DNA from: Solitalea canadensis DSM 3403
GTDB lineage: Bacteria; Bacteroidota; Bacteroidia; Sphingobacteriales; Sphingobacteriaceae
DNA length: 64,000 nt
Direction of reading: 5' to 3'
Assembly (NCBI RefSeq): GCF_000242635.2
Contig: NC_017770.1
Span: 1,624,669 to 1,688,668, forward strand
Shown here: positions 1-7,856 of the stretch, in pieces
How the letters are laid out: every line of letters begins with the position of its first letter
How positions within the stretch are numbered: position 1 is the stretch's first letter
Made by a program: the position numbers and the translations under genes
Notes under the pieces: model-generated
Seen by the model: the letters and a program-made list of their open reading frames with translations, nothing else
The model's database searches: none
What the model was told of the DNA's origin: nothing

Positions 1-2
1 CC

Positions 3-326
3 TATACCGAATTTATTCCTTACTTAAAGGAATTTTCAGTGCCTTTTATTTTTCATCATTTTAGCGGAAATCAATACGAAGCTGAACAGCTTTTAAAATA
101 TAATGCTTATTTATCTTTTGGGAAAACAGTACTATTAAGGCAAAAAAAAAGTATAGAAATACTGAAAAATATGCCTGCGGATCGTTTTTTTCTTGAGACG
201 GATACAATGAGTGCTTCGGTCTCAGCTATTTACCAACAGGTTGCTGAAATAAAGAATATGAAAGAGATAGACTTAAAAGAGAATGTTTTTCATAATTTTG
301 CGGCCGTTTTTGGAATAATTAGTTGA
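3..326 (+). CDS. TatD-family metal-dependent hydrolase, C-terminal fragment
   Basis: The reading frame is open from the left edge, so only the last ~108 residues are present. The visible part has the TatD pattern: a V-P-F-I-F-H-H-F-S-G stretch (metal-binding His region of the TIM barrel), then Y-L-S-F-G, then a D-R-F-F-L-E-T-D-T strand carrying the late catalytic Asp, and a C-terminal N-F-A-A-V-F-G helix typical of TatD proteins. Family members are metal-dependent hydrolases, often annotated as 3'-5' DNases. The GTG at 39 is an internal codon, not the start. It is followed 60 bp later by tcdA on the same strand. Confidence 0.85.
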   Translation, partial: YTEFIPYLKEFSVPFIFHHFSGNQYEAEQLLKYNAYLSFGKTVLLRQKKSIEILKNMPADRFFLETDTMSASVSAIYQQVAEIKNMKEIDLKENVFHNFAAVFGIIS

Positions 327-385
327 TCCTGATTAACTATCGGGTCGGTGTAATCATTCGATAATCATCGAAATCAAAAGAAAAA

Positions 386-1108
386 ATGGAAGTACCTTAT
401 TGGATGAGCCGCACCAATTTGTTGTTGGGCGAAGAAAAAATTGAAAAATTAGTTAACTCTCACGTTTTGGTTGTTGGCTTAGGAGGTGTTGGTGGTATTT
501 GTGCAGAAATGATTGCACGTGCCGGCGTAGGTAAAATGACCATTGTTGACGCTGATACTGTCGATCCAAGCAACAGAAATCGTCAGATTCCTGCTACCAA
601 AAGCACTGAAGGTAAATTAAAAGCCGAAGTGTTAGCTGATCGTATCAGGGATATTAATCCTGAAATCGATCTTACCGTTTTATGCGAATATTTGAGAGAT
701 GAACGGATGTTTGAAGTACTGGATAGTAATAACTTTGATTACGCAGTAGACTGTATTGATACACTCGCACCTAAATTGTTTTTCATTAAAGGATGCAAAG
801 AACGTGGTTTGCCATTAATCAGCTCAATGGGGGCAGGAGGAAAGGTTGATCCAACACGAGTGAGGGTTGTTGATCTTTTTGATACCTACAACTGTACACT
901 GTCAAAACATGTTCGTAAACGCCTGCGTCAAATGGGAGTTAAGGAAGATATAAAAGTAGTTTGGTCGCCGGAAGATATTGATCCAACTCGTGTAGTACCA
1001 ATGCAGGGAACAAATAAAAGTTCAATTATAGGTACTATTTCCTATATGCCAGCCGTTTTTGGTTGCACAGTAGCATCTGTAGTGATAAGAGATTTGTATA
1101 ACCGCTAA
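386..1108 (+). CDS. tcdA: tRNA threonylcarbamoyladenosine dehydratase (TcdA/CsdL, ThiF fold)
   Basis: A 240-residue E1-like protein. The nucleotide-binding loop G-L-G-G-V-G-G lies at residues 31-37, followed by A-R-A-G-V-G and V-D-A-D-T-V-D-P-S-N-R-N-R-Q, the usual E1/ThiF adenylation core; C-V-D-C-I-D-T-type residues follow near 125. Family knowledge: TcdA uses ATP to cyclise t6A37 of ANN-decoding tRNAs to ct6A. The length fits the TcdA branch rather than ThiF/MoeB. The stop codon lies inside the left arm of a CGCAAAG-type palindromic repeat (1101-1162), so the C-terminal end may have been set by that insertion. Start ATG at 386 follows an A-rich leader. Confidence 0.9.
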   Translation: MEVPYWMSRTNLLLGEEKIEKLVNSHVLVVGLGGVGGICAEMIARAGVGKMTIVDADTVDPSNRNRQIPATKSTEGKLKAEVLADRIRDINPEIDLTVLCEYLRDERMFEVLDSNNFDYAVDCIDTLAPKLFFIKGCKERGLPLISSMGAGGKVDPTRVRVVDLFDTYNCTLSKHVRKRLRQMGVKEDIKVVWSPEDIDPTRVVPMQGTNKSSIIGTISYMPAVFGCTVASVVIRDLYNR

Positions 1109-1162
1109 GTCGCCGAGACACAAAGTTTAACAATAACTTAGCTTCTCTGCGTCTTTGCAGCA
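1101..1162. repeat. CGCAAAG-type palindromic repeat, degenerate copy (A1)
   Basis: Left arm resembles CGCTAAGTCGCCGAGACACA and the right arm CTCTGCGTCTTTGCAGC. It is the most degenerate of six related elements in the first 15 kb. It contains the tcdA stop codon and ends 12 bp before the cupin start. Confidence 0.6.
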
Positions 1163-1174
1163 AAATTAGAAACT

Positions 1175-1537
1175 ATGCCTACACTTATTAAAAAACCTTC
1201 GGTAATAGAAGCCGCCGGAAATAAACCTAAGATCATTAAAGAGTTTATCGGCCGCGTTAATTCTGAAACTTCAGCGTTAAGCATTGCAAAGATGGAAAGT
1301 CCTTCAGGTTGGGTTGAGCCAGGACAAACGCCAGATTTTGATGAATATACGCTGGTATTAAAAGGGATGATTCGTATAACTACTAAAACAGAAGTTATTG
1401 ATCTGAATGAAGGAGAAGCGATCATTACTCATAAAGGTGAATGGGTACAATACAGCACTCCCGGACCTATCGGTGCAGAGTATATTGCTGTTTGTTTGCC
1501 TGCATTTTCAATAGATACTGTTCACAGAGACGAATAA
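1175..1537 (+). CDS. Small cupin-domain protein
   Basis: A 120-residue single-cupin protein. Residues 45-90 carry the cupin pattern: an E-P-G-Q-T-P-D-F-D-E-Y strand, then L-K-G-M-I-R-I (the conserved turn) and D-L-N-E-G-E-A-I-I-T before K-G-E-W-V-Q-Y. The classic two-His metal signature is mostly absent (one His, at H-K-G-E-W), so enzymatic activity is uncertain; it resembles EutQ-like or sugar-binding cupins. It follows tcdA on the same strand but is separated by a repeat, so co-transcription is not assured. No partner gene suggests a substrate. Confidence 0.75.
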   Translation: MPTLIKKPSVIEAAGNKPKIIKEFIGRVNSETSALSIAKMESPSGWVEPGQTPDFDEYTLVLKGMIRITTKTEVIDLNEGEAIITHKGEWVQYSTPGPIGAEYIAVCLPAFSIDTVHRDE

Positions 1538-1545
1538 TAACTCTC

Positions 1546-1604
1546 ACGCAAAGCCGTAAGACTGCTAAGATTTCTTAGCGACTTTGTGGCTTTACGGTTT
1601 TTTT
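1546..1604 (+). repeat. CGCAAAG-type palindrome doubling as terminator (A2)
   Basis: Left arm ACGCAAAGCCGTAAGACTGC and right arm CGACTTTGTGGCTTTACGG fold on each other around CTAAGATTTCTTAG, followed by seven T. It sits 9 bp after the cupin stop, so the repeat probably serves as the cupin gene's terminator. Confidence 0.65.
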
Positions 1605-1637
1605 GAGGTCTGTATCTACTTATACTCAAAATAAATT

Positions 1638-1660
1638 CTTAGCAACTTTGCGGCTTTGCG
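1638..1660. repeat. Half copy of the CGCAAAG repeat (A3)
   Basis: A single right arm, TAGCAACTTTGCGGCTTTGC, without its partner. It lies about 47 bp before the S9 peptidase start and just upstream of a TATATTCG box, so its TTTG could form part of the promoter. Confidence 0.55.
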
Positions 1661-1706
1661 AAAAATACAATTCTTATATTCGCCGTAAATCATTTTTTAA
1701 GGTCTT

Positions 1707-3737
1707 ATGAAGAAGATATTAATAGCTGTGGCACTGCTTGTTTCAACACAAGTGATGGCACAGACTCGTTTAACGCCTGAAACATTGATGAAGTTTGGGC
1801 GAGTTGCTGAGCCACGGGTTTCTCCTGATGGCAAAAAAGTGGTCTACAATGTCAGAAATATGGATATTGCTGCAAACAAAGGCAATTCAGATATTTTCAT
1901 TGTAGATATCAACGGTCAGAATGCTACTGCGATTGCTAATGAAGTAGGGGATGAGGCAAGCGCTAAATGGCGTCCTGATGGTAAAAAGATCGGTTATTTG
2001 AAAGACGGGCAGGTTTGGGAAATGAATCCTGATGGTACCGGAAAAGTTCAGGTAACAGATGTTAAAGATGGTATTTCAGGATTCGGATATTCTCCTAAAA
2101 TGAGTTATATCTGGTTCCTTGCTGATGTTAAATTAGATAAAAATCCTGCCGAAATCTACCCTGATCTTCCAAAAGTAGAAGGGGCACGTATCATTGATGG
2201 TTTATTTTACCGTCACTGGACTGCTTGGCATGATTATGCATACAGTCATGTTTTTATTGCGAACTATGCTGATGGTAAAGTAAGCAATATCAAAGACATT
2301 ATGTCAAATGAGCGTTTTGATGCTCCTTTGCAACCTAATGGCGGTGAAGAACAATTTGCATTTAGTCCGGATGATAAAAAGATCGCTTATACCTGCCGTA
2401 AGTTAAACGGTACTTCAGAGGCGGTTAGTACTAACTCAGATATTTATGTTTATGACGTTACTGCCGGTACTACCGAAAATATAAGTGAGTTTAACAAAGG
2501 CTATGATACTAATCCGCGTTTCGCTCCGGATGGAAAGAAAATGCTTTGGTTGAGTATGGAACGCGATGGTTACGAAGCCGACAAAAACCGTATTTTGGTT
2601 TATGACATTGCTGCAAAAACTCATAATGACGTTACCAAACATTTTGATAATAGCGTAGGTAAAGCAGAGTGGGATATGGACAGCCAGCGTATCTTTTTCT
2701 TAGCTGGTATTCAGGCTACGGAGCAGATCATGATGTTTGATCCAAAACTGCGTTCAATGAGTCAGGTAGTTCCTTTAACGGATGTGGTTGCTGATATTAC
2801 CGACTTCGATTTTACGTATGTAAACAAGAAACCTGTAATGGTTGCTGCTATGATGAATATCTCTTTACCTACCGAAGTATTTACGCTGGAAGTAGGGAAG
2901 AAGCAGTTAACTCAAATTACACAGGTAAACACACAGTTGCTTTCAACTTTAAAAATGGGTAAGGTGGAGAAACGTATGGTGAAAACCACCGACGGTAAAG
3001 ATATGTTGGTATGGGTTATTCTTCCTCCTGATTTTGACCCTAATAAAAAGTATCCGGTGTTATTGTATTGTCAGGGCGGTCCGCAAAGTACTGTTAGTCA
3101 GTTTTTCTCTTATCGTTGGAATTTTCAGTTGATGGCTGCTAATGATTATGTGATCGTTGCTCCTAACCGTCGCGGTTTACCATCATTTGGTCAGGCTTGG
3201 AATGAAGAAATCTCTGGTGATTGGGGTGGACAATGCATGCGCGATTATTTAAGTGCTATTGATGAGGTTTCAAAAGAGTCTTATGTAAATAAAGATCGTT
3301 TGGGTGCTGTTGGAGCAAGTTTTGGTGGTTATTCGGTTTATTGGTTAGCTGGCCACCATGAGAAACGCTTTAAAGCATTTATTTCGCATTGTGGTGTGTT
3401 TGACTTAGAGTCAATGTACGGAACTACGGAAGAAACATGGTTCCCTAATTTTGATTTAGGTGGGCCTTATTGGAAAAATCCTGATTCATACCAGAAGTTT
3501 TCTCCTCATAAGTTTGTTCAAAATTGGGATACTCCAATTCTGGTTATTCATAATGAGAAAGATTTTCGTGTTCCACTTGGACAAGGGATGGAGGCGTTTT
3601 CTGCTGCTCAGTTACAAAATATTCCGAGCCGTTTCTTGTACTTCCCTGACGAAGGTCACTGGATCACCAAACCGCAAAATAGCATTCTTTGGAATCGCAT
3701 TTTCTTCGATTGGTTAGATAAATACCTGAAAAAATAA
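1707..3737 (+). CDS. Secreted S9-family prolyl oligopeptidase (DPP5-like)
   Basis: A 676-residue exported serine peptidase. An N-terminal signal peptide (M-K-K-I-L-I-A-V-A-L-L, cleavage near A-Q at 18-19) is followed by a seven-bladed propeller with repeated S-P-D-G-K-K / R-P-D-G-K-K turns at about 39-345, then the alpha/beta hydrolase domain. The catalytic triad is visible: Ser538 in G-A-S-F-G-G-Y, Asp619 in N-E-K-D-F-R-V, His651 in D-E-G-H-W. Length and layout match dipeptidyl peptidase 5 of Bacteroidota, which removes dipeptides in the periplasm; substrate preference is inferred. It is monocistronic: an isolated promoter region precedes it and a strong hairpin follows. Confidence 0.92.
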   Translation: MKKILIAVALLVSTQVMAQTRLTPETLMKFGRVAEPRVSPDGKKVVYNVRNMDIAANKGNSDIFIVDINGQNATAIANEVGDEASAKWRPDGKKIGYLKDGQVWEMNPDGTGKVQVTDVKDGISGFGYSPKMSYIWFLADVKLDKNPAEIYPDLPKVEGARIIDGLFYRHWTAWHDYAYSHVFIANYADGKVSNIKDIMSNERFDAPLQPNGGEEQFAFSPDDKKIAYTCRKLNGTSEAVSTNSDIYVYDVTAGTTENISEFNKGYDTNPRFAPDGKKMLWLSMERDGYEADKNRILVYDIAAKTHNDVTKHFDNSVGKAEWDMDSQRIFFLAGIQATEQIMMFDPKLRSMSQVVPLTDVVADITDFDFTYVNKKPVMVAAMMNISLPTEVFTLEVGKKQLTQITQVNTQLLSTLKMGKVEKRMVKTTDGKDMLVWVILPPDFDPNKKYPVLLYCQGGPQSTVSQFFSYRWNFQLMAANDYVIVAPNRRGLPSFGQAWNEEISGDWGGQCMRDYLSAIDEVSKESYVNKDRLGAVGASFGGYSVYWLAGHHEKRFKAFISHCGVFDLESMYGTTEETWFPNFDLGGPYWKNPDSYQKFSPHKFVQNWDTPILVIHNEKDFRVPLGQGMEAFSAAQLQNIPSRFLYFPDEGHWITKPQNSILWNRIFFDWLDKYLKK

Positions 3738-3743
3738 TACAGA

Positions 3744-3777
3744 AAACTCCGGGCAGCACGTCCGGAGTTTTTCTTTT
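3744..3777 (+). terminator. Rho-independent terminator of the S9 peptidase gene
   Basis: AAACTCCGG and CCGGAGTTT form a perfect 9-bp stem around GCAGCACGT, followed by TTTCTTTT. It begins 6 bp after the stop codon. Confidence 0.9.
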
Positions 3778-3864
3778 ATTGAAACCTGATGTTTTAGATG
3801 CAATTGTTTTACTACCTATACAGTTAGTTGATTTTTTTTACCCCATTGTTTGAAGAGATTTTTT

Positions 3865-4034
3865 ACCCCTAACCCCTAAAGGGGAATTCTGACAGTGCTG
3901 GCGTTGTTGCTTTATAACTAATTCGGAACTTGTTGATTTAATGTTTTTCCGCTGTTTTTAATAAAGAGAGGAATCTTATCGACTACTATAATCCGATTTA
4001 CAGAGAAAATCCCCCTTTAGGGGGTAGGGGGTAT
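3865..4034. repeat. Pair of inverted CCCCTAAAGGGG repeats
   Basis: ACCCCTAACCCCTAAAGGGG at 3865-3884 and CCCCCTTTAGGGGGTAGGGGG at 4011-4031 are inverted copies of the same motif, ~125 bp apart, in the gap between the convergent S9 and DUF3307 genes. Each arm is itself partly palindromic. The right copy ends directly against the DUF3307 stop. The A/T-rich sequence between them shows no gene. Confidence 0.7.
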
Positions 4035-4035
4035 A

Positions 4036-4791
4036 TTACTTAGCAATCAAAATATTCACCCCTAAGCCTACAAGAATACATAATGAAAAACTGATTAAAG
4101 TGCCAATTAAAACATATTCAGTTTGTTTACGGGCTTTATTAGGATCAGGGTCTTTATCACTGAAACGAAGAATTGATTTTGCAGCTATTAAAAAACCGAT
4201 GCTGCCTAATTGTTGAGTTAATACGAATGTTAGTATCAGAATACGTTCAAAAATGCCAATCCATTTTCCTGCATTTTCCAGGCTTGTCGGATCTTCACCT
4301 AGTTTATCTCTCCAATATTTGGTAGCCATGCTAATAATAATTCCCATTGGCCAGATTACCAAAATATAAGCAGTAATGATCAATTGGATCTTAAGGTCGG
4401 TAAAGCTGTGGACGATGAAATTCCAAAAATTACCCCAGCTGTTAATAAGTGTAAGCCAGACGAACAATAAAACGATTAAATGGCTTACCTGATCGATTAT
4501 AAAAAGAAGGAGGGTTTGATTTAGTTGGCGGATTTTCCATAAGTCAATAAGAAGATGACTAAAGGCGATTAAGAGAGATAATCCAAAACCTGCAAATGAA
4601 AAGGAGCCAATTGCAATCCAAGAGGTTAAAAAGCAAATTCCGGTATGAAAATACAAGTACTTTGATTTTCCCTTATTTACTAGCTTATCGTCCACCCATT
4701 TTTTAGGTTGAAATATAAAGTCGGTCAACAGATGAGCAATGATCAGGCGGATGAGTATTACGCCTTCTGCAGATGTGAAAAATTCATGCAT
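4036..4791 (-). CDS. DUF3307 integral membrane protein
   Basis: A 251-residue membrane protein of unknown function. The N-terminal half has the DUF3307 pattern L-I-R-L-I-I-A-H-L-L-T-D-F-I-F-Q-P-K-K, then further hydrophobic spans (about 45-60, 65-85, 95-115, 135-155) and a C-terminal portion with two or three more. The charged loop K-D-P-D-P-N-K-A-R-K precedes the last helix. The start ATG overlaps the end of satD by 8 bp, indicating translational coupling and a functional link. I cannot assign a role beyond being the membrane partner of the SatD-like protein. Confidence 0.85.
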   Translation of the reverse strand: MHEFFTSAEGVILIRLIIAHLLTDFIFQPKKWVDDKLVNKGKSKYLYFHTGICFLTSWIAIGSFSFAGFGLSLLIAFSHLLIDLWKIRQLNQTLLLFIIDQVSHLIVLLFVWLTLINSWGNFWNFIVHSFTDLKIQLIITAYILVIWPMGIIISMATKYWRDKLGEDPTSLENAGKWIGIFERILILTFVLTQQLGSIGFLIAAKSILRFSDKDPDPNKARKQTEYVLIGTLISFSLCILVGLGVNILIAK

Positions 4792-5416
4792 TGTTTTTGA
4801 GCTTTAAATTTATGAGTTGTTGATAACGTTTAATAATCAATTGAAAATCGTCCCAATGAGCCAATTGGAGTCGCTTGTTAACAGATGCCTGACTAATGCC
4901 CAGTTTGTCAGCAGTTTCTGTTTGGTTTAAACCATTCATACGTTCCCATACTGCCTCTGATTGTTGTTGTGTCCAACCTTTTACCAGTAAATCCAACATT
5001 CGGCAATGTACCTCTAGTTCGTCATTTATTTGTTCCCATGGACCACGGAATAATAAATAATGAGTAGTTTTTTGTTCCAGTAGTTGCCCTGAGTTTCTAA
5101 ATGCTTCACCATCACATTCATCAATATTATCGGTTAATAAACTAACCTCCCCTAAACCAATTGCAACCCTTGCATCAACTTGTTTTTCAAACTTCATTTT
5201 AATTAATAACCGGATTAGAATAGCCGTTTCTAACGCTTTTTCTGGCACTGATGTAATTCCCTGAAAACTGTCTCCTCTCAAAATTTTATAGGCAGGCAGT
5301 GATTTATCAGTGAATAATTTACCAGCCTCCTTTAAAGTTGAAAGTAATAATTTTCGCTGCTCAACAGCTAAACTACTTGAATTTACAATGTCTCCTGTTA
5401 ATACTGAATAGATCAT
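4784..5416 (-). CDS. SatD-family protein: cyclase-like domain plus C-terminal helix-turn-helix
   Basis: A 210-residue protein of the SatD family, named from the Streptococcus mutans sat operon. By eye, residues 1-125 resemble a class III nucleotidyl cyclase domain: T-G-D-I-V-N-S-S with Asp9, R-G-D-S-F-Q with Asp49, A-L-E-T-A-I-L, D-A-R-V-A-I-G-L-G-E-V and G-E-A-F-R-N-S-G-Q-L-L-E. Both metal-type Asp residues and Asn108 are kept, but the Arg expected four residues after the Asn is Leu112, so a sensory or inactive domain is more likely than an active cyclase. Residues ~163-190 (N-Q-T-E-T-A-D-K-L-G-I-S-Q-A-S-V-N-K-R) form a helix-turn-helix. Its start codon adjoins four copies of a 20-bp operator, suggesting autoregulation. 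The cyclase comparison is my inference. Confidence 0.82.
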   Translation of the reverse strand: MIYSVLTGDIVNSSSLAVEQRKLLLSTLKEAGKLFTDKSLPAYKILRGDSFQGITSVPEKALETAILIRLLIKMKFEKQVDARVAIGLGEVSLLTDNIDECDGEAFRNSGQLLEQKTTHYLLFRGPWEQINDELEVHCRMLDLLVKGWTQQQSEAVWERMNGLNQTETADKLGISQASVNKRLQLAHWDDFQLIIKRYQQLINLKLKNNA

Positions 5417-5529
5417 TATAGATTATTTGTTCTATAAAACATAAATATAGAATAAATAGTTTATAATTCACAAATTAAATTATAGACCAATTGAACTATA
5501 AAATAAATATATAGATTATTTGTTCTATA
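5417..5529. promoter_or_regulatory. Four-site operator array upstream of satD
   Basis: Four 20-bp sites of form TATAGA-N8-TCTATA: 5417-5436 and 5510-5529 are identical (TATAGATTATTTGTTCTATA); 5446-5465 is TATAGAATAAATAGTTTATA; 5481-5500 is TATAGACCAATTGAACTATA. Start-to-start spacings are 29, 35 and 29 bp. The first site abuts the satD start codon. The helix-turn-helix of SatD is the obvious candidate binder. Confidence 0.75.
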
Positions 5530-5649
5530 ATTAGCATTTATTGAATTGATAATGAAATTAAACAAAACAAGTTGTTAGTTAATCGTTAGTAAGTAATGTT
5601 TGCATAAATGACAAAATAATTGAACTTTTATAACTATAAATAAGGTTAT

Positions 5650-7683
5650 ATGAAAAGAAATTATATTGTTTGCTCCGCACTGATTTTTACGGCTCTAACT
5701 ACAGGAGCACAGGCGCAAACACAAGAGAGAAAGTTCATAGATAAGGCCAACATGGACACTCTTACCAAACCAAGCGACAATTTTTATGAGTATGCAAATG
5801 GAGGTTGGCTCAAAAACAACCCGATTCCTTCCACAGAAACCCGTTGGGGTACTTTTAATCAGTTAATTAGAAACACCAATGATGTATTAAAAAAGCTATT
5901 GGAAGAAGCTGCTGCAAAAAATGCAGCGTATGGCAGTAACAGTCAGTTAGCAGGAGATTTTTATGCAAGTGGCATGGATACCCTTGAGATTGAAAGTCTG
6001 GGCATTTCTCCAATATCGAATGAGTTAGCTACCATTACGGCTATTTCCAGTCAGAAGGATTTGGTAAGTGCTATCACTGCTTTCCATAAAAGCGGATATG
6101 CTCCGGGTTATAATTTTGTTATTTATCAAGACGATAAAAATAGTTCACAGGTAATATCACAATTATCACAGGGCGGTTTAGGATTGCCCGACCGCGAGTA
6201 TTATTTCAATACGGATGAGCGCAGTGTAAAGATTCGTGCTGAATATGTAAAACACCTGGTAAATATGTTTAAAATACTAGGAGATGATAATAAAACAGCG
6301 AATAAAAATGCAGATGCGGTAATGAGGCTTGAGACTGCTTTGGCAGAGGTTTCAATGACTAAAGTAGAGCAACGTGATCCAAACAAGATCTATCGTAAAA
6401 TGACTGTTAAAGATCTAAATGCTTTAACACCGATGACCGATTGGAAGGAAATTCTTAAAGATTACACCGGTAAAGACATCACAGAAGTTTTGGTTCGTCA
6501 GCCTAATTTCCTTAAAGAATTAGACAAACAATTTATTGCAACTCCATTGAATGAATGGAAAGCCTATTTGCGTTGGAATATTATCCGAACTGCAGCCCCT
6601 TACTTAAGTAATAAGGCTGTAGTCGAAAACTTTAATTTCTACGGAAAAGTACTTACGGGTCAGAAAGTATTGAAGCCACGTGAAAACAGGGTTGCCATAG
6701 AAATAGATCAGAACTTAGGTGAGGTTTTAGGCCGAATTTATGTAAACAATCATTTTAGACCAGAAGCAAAAGCTCGTATGATCGAGTTGATCAATAATTT
6801 ATCAACCACCTACGAAGAGCGAATCAAACGTTTGGATTGGATGAGTGATGCTACCAAAGAAAAGGCACTGATTAAACTGCATGCCATTATACGGAAAATC
6901 GGTTATCCTGATAAATGGAGAGATTATTCACAGGTACATATCAGCCGCACTGCTTATTATGGTAATGTAGTTGAATGCCGGAAATTTGATTTCCAAACCA
7001 TGATCGACAAATTAGGAAAGCCTGTTGATAAAACTGAGTGGTTAATGACTACTCCAACTATTAATGCTTACTATAATCCAACAGTAAACGAGATTGTTTT
7101 CCCTGCAGGAATTTTGCAGTTCCCATTCTTTGATTTCAATGCTGATGATGCCGTAAATTATGGAGGAATAGGAGCAGCAATCGGTCATGAAATGACGCAT
7201 GGTTTTGACGATGAAGGTCGCCAGTATGATGCTGAAGGTAATTTAAAAGACTGGTGGACCAATGATGATGCAGAACGTTTTAAAGCACATGCTTTTAGAG
7301 TTGAAGAGCAGTATAGTGCTTATACAGTTTTAAATGGCACCATGCATGTAAATGGTAAACTTACTTTGGGTGAAAATCTTGCTGATTTAGGAGGACTTAA
7401 TATTGCCTATGAAGCCTTCAAGAAAACACCGCAAGGAAAAAATAATGAATTAATTGACGGATTTACACCGGATCAGCGTTTCTTCCTTTCATGGGCGCAA
7501 GTTTGGAGGGCCAATATCAGAGATGAAGCTCAAGCTCAGCGCATTGTTACAGACCCTCATTCACCTGGAAAATACCGTTGTAACGGTCCAGTAAGCAATA
7601 TGCCAGAGTTCTATAAGGCATTTAATGTGAAAGAAGGCGACCCAATGTGGAGAGCAACCGGCGACAGAGCTAAAGTTTGGTAG
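5650..7683 (+). CDS. Secreted M13 (neprilysin/PepO-like) metallopeptidase, copy 1
   Basis: A 677-residue zinc endopeptidase. A signal peptide (M-K-R-N-Y-I-V-C-S-A-L, cleavage after A-Q-A near 23) precedes the M13 N-terminal domain (K-P-S-D-N-F-Y-E-Y-A-N-G-G-W near 40-55) and C-terminal catalytic domain. The zinc site is intact: His513-Glu514-Met-Thr-His517 and Glu575 in G-E-N-L-A-D-L-G-G; the substrate-binding N-A-Y-Y motif is present upstream. It ends in K-V-W, as usual in the family. The next gene is a same-length paralogue with the same residue numbering, 173 bp downstream. Expected to cut peptides in the periplasm or outside the cell. Confidence 0.94.
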   Translation: MKRNYIVCSALIFTALTTGAQAQTQERKFIDKANMDTLTKPSDNFYEYANGGWLKNNPIPSTETRWGTFNQLIRNTNDVLKKLLEEAAAKNAAYGSNSQLAGDFYASGMDTLEIESLGISPISNELATITAISSQKDLVSAITAFHKSGYAPGYNFVIYQDDKNSSQVISQLSQGGLGLPDREYYFNTDERSVKIRAEYVKHLVNMFKILGDDNKTANKNADAVMRLETALAEVSMTKVEQRDPNKIYRKMTVKDLNALTPMTDWKEILKDYTGKDITEVLVRQPNFLKELDKQFIATPLNEWKAYLRWNIIRTAAPYLSNKAVVENFNFYGKVLTGQKVLKPRENRVAIEIDQNLGEVLGRIYVNNHFRPEAKARMIELINNLSTTYEERIKRLDWMSDATKEKALIKLHAIIRKIGYPDKWRDYSQVHISRTAYYGNVVECRKFDFQTMIDKLGKPVDKTEWLMTTPTINAYYNPTVNEIVFPAGILQFPFFDFNADDAVNYGGIGAAIGHEMTHGFDDEGRQYDAEGNLKDWWTNDDAERFKAHAFRVEEQYSAYTVLNGTMHVNGKLTLGENLADLGGLNIAYEAFKKTPQGKNNELIDGFTPDQRFFLSWAQVWRANIRDEAQAQRIVTDPHSPGKYRCNGPVSNMPEFYKAFNVKEGDPMWRATGDRAKVW

Positions 7684-7706
7684 GAAGTAAATAAAGAATA
7701 AATGCA

Positions 7707-7769
7707 ACGCAAAGCCGTAAAGACGCAAAGAGAATCCATAATTAACTTTGCGACTTTGCGGCTTTGCGT
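7707..7769. repeat. CGCAAAG-type palindromic repeat, best copy (A4)
   Basis: Arms CGCAAAGCCGTAAAGACGCA (left) and CTTTGCGACTTTGCGGCTTT (right) pair over 22 of 24 bp around an AT-rich loop. It lies between the two M13 peptidase genes and may terminate the first. Confidence 0.8.
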
Positions 7770-7856
7770 GCTTTTGACCTCTGTAATAGAACTTTTATTA
7801 CATTAGTTTCTAAATTAGAATGAGGTTTATAAATTAGTTTCCATAAAAAAAGTTAT

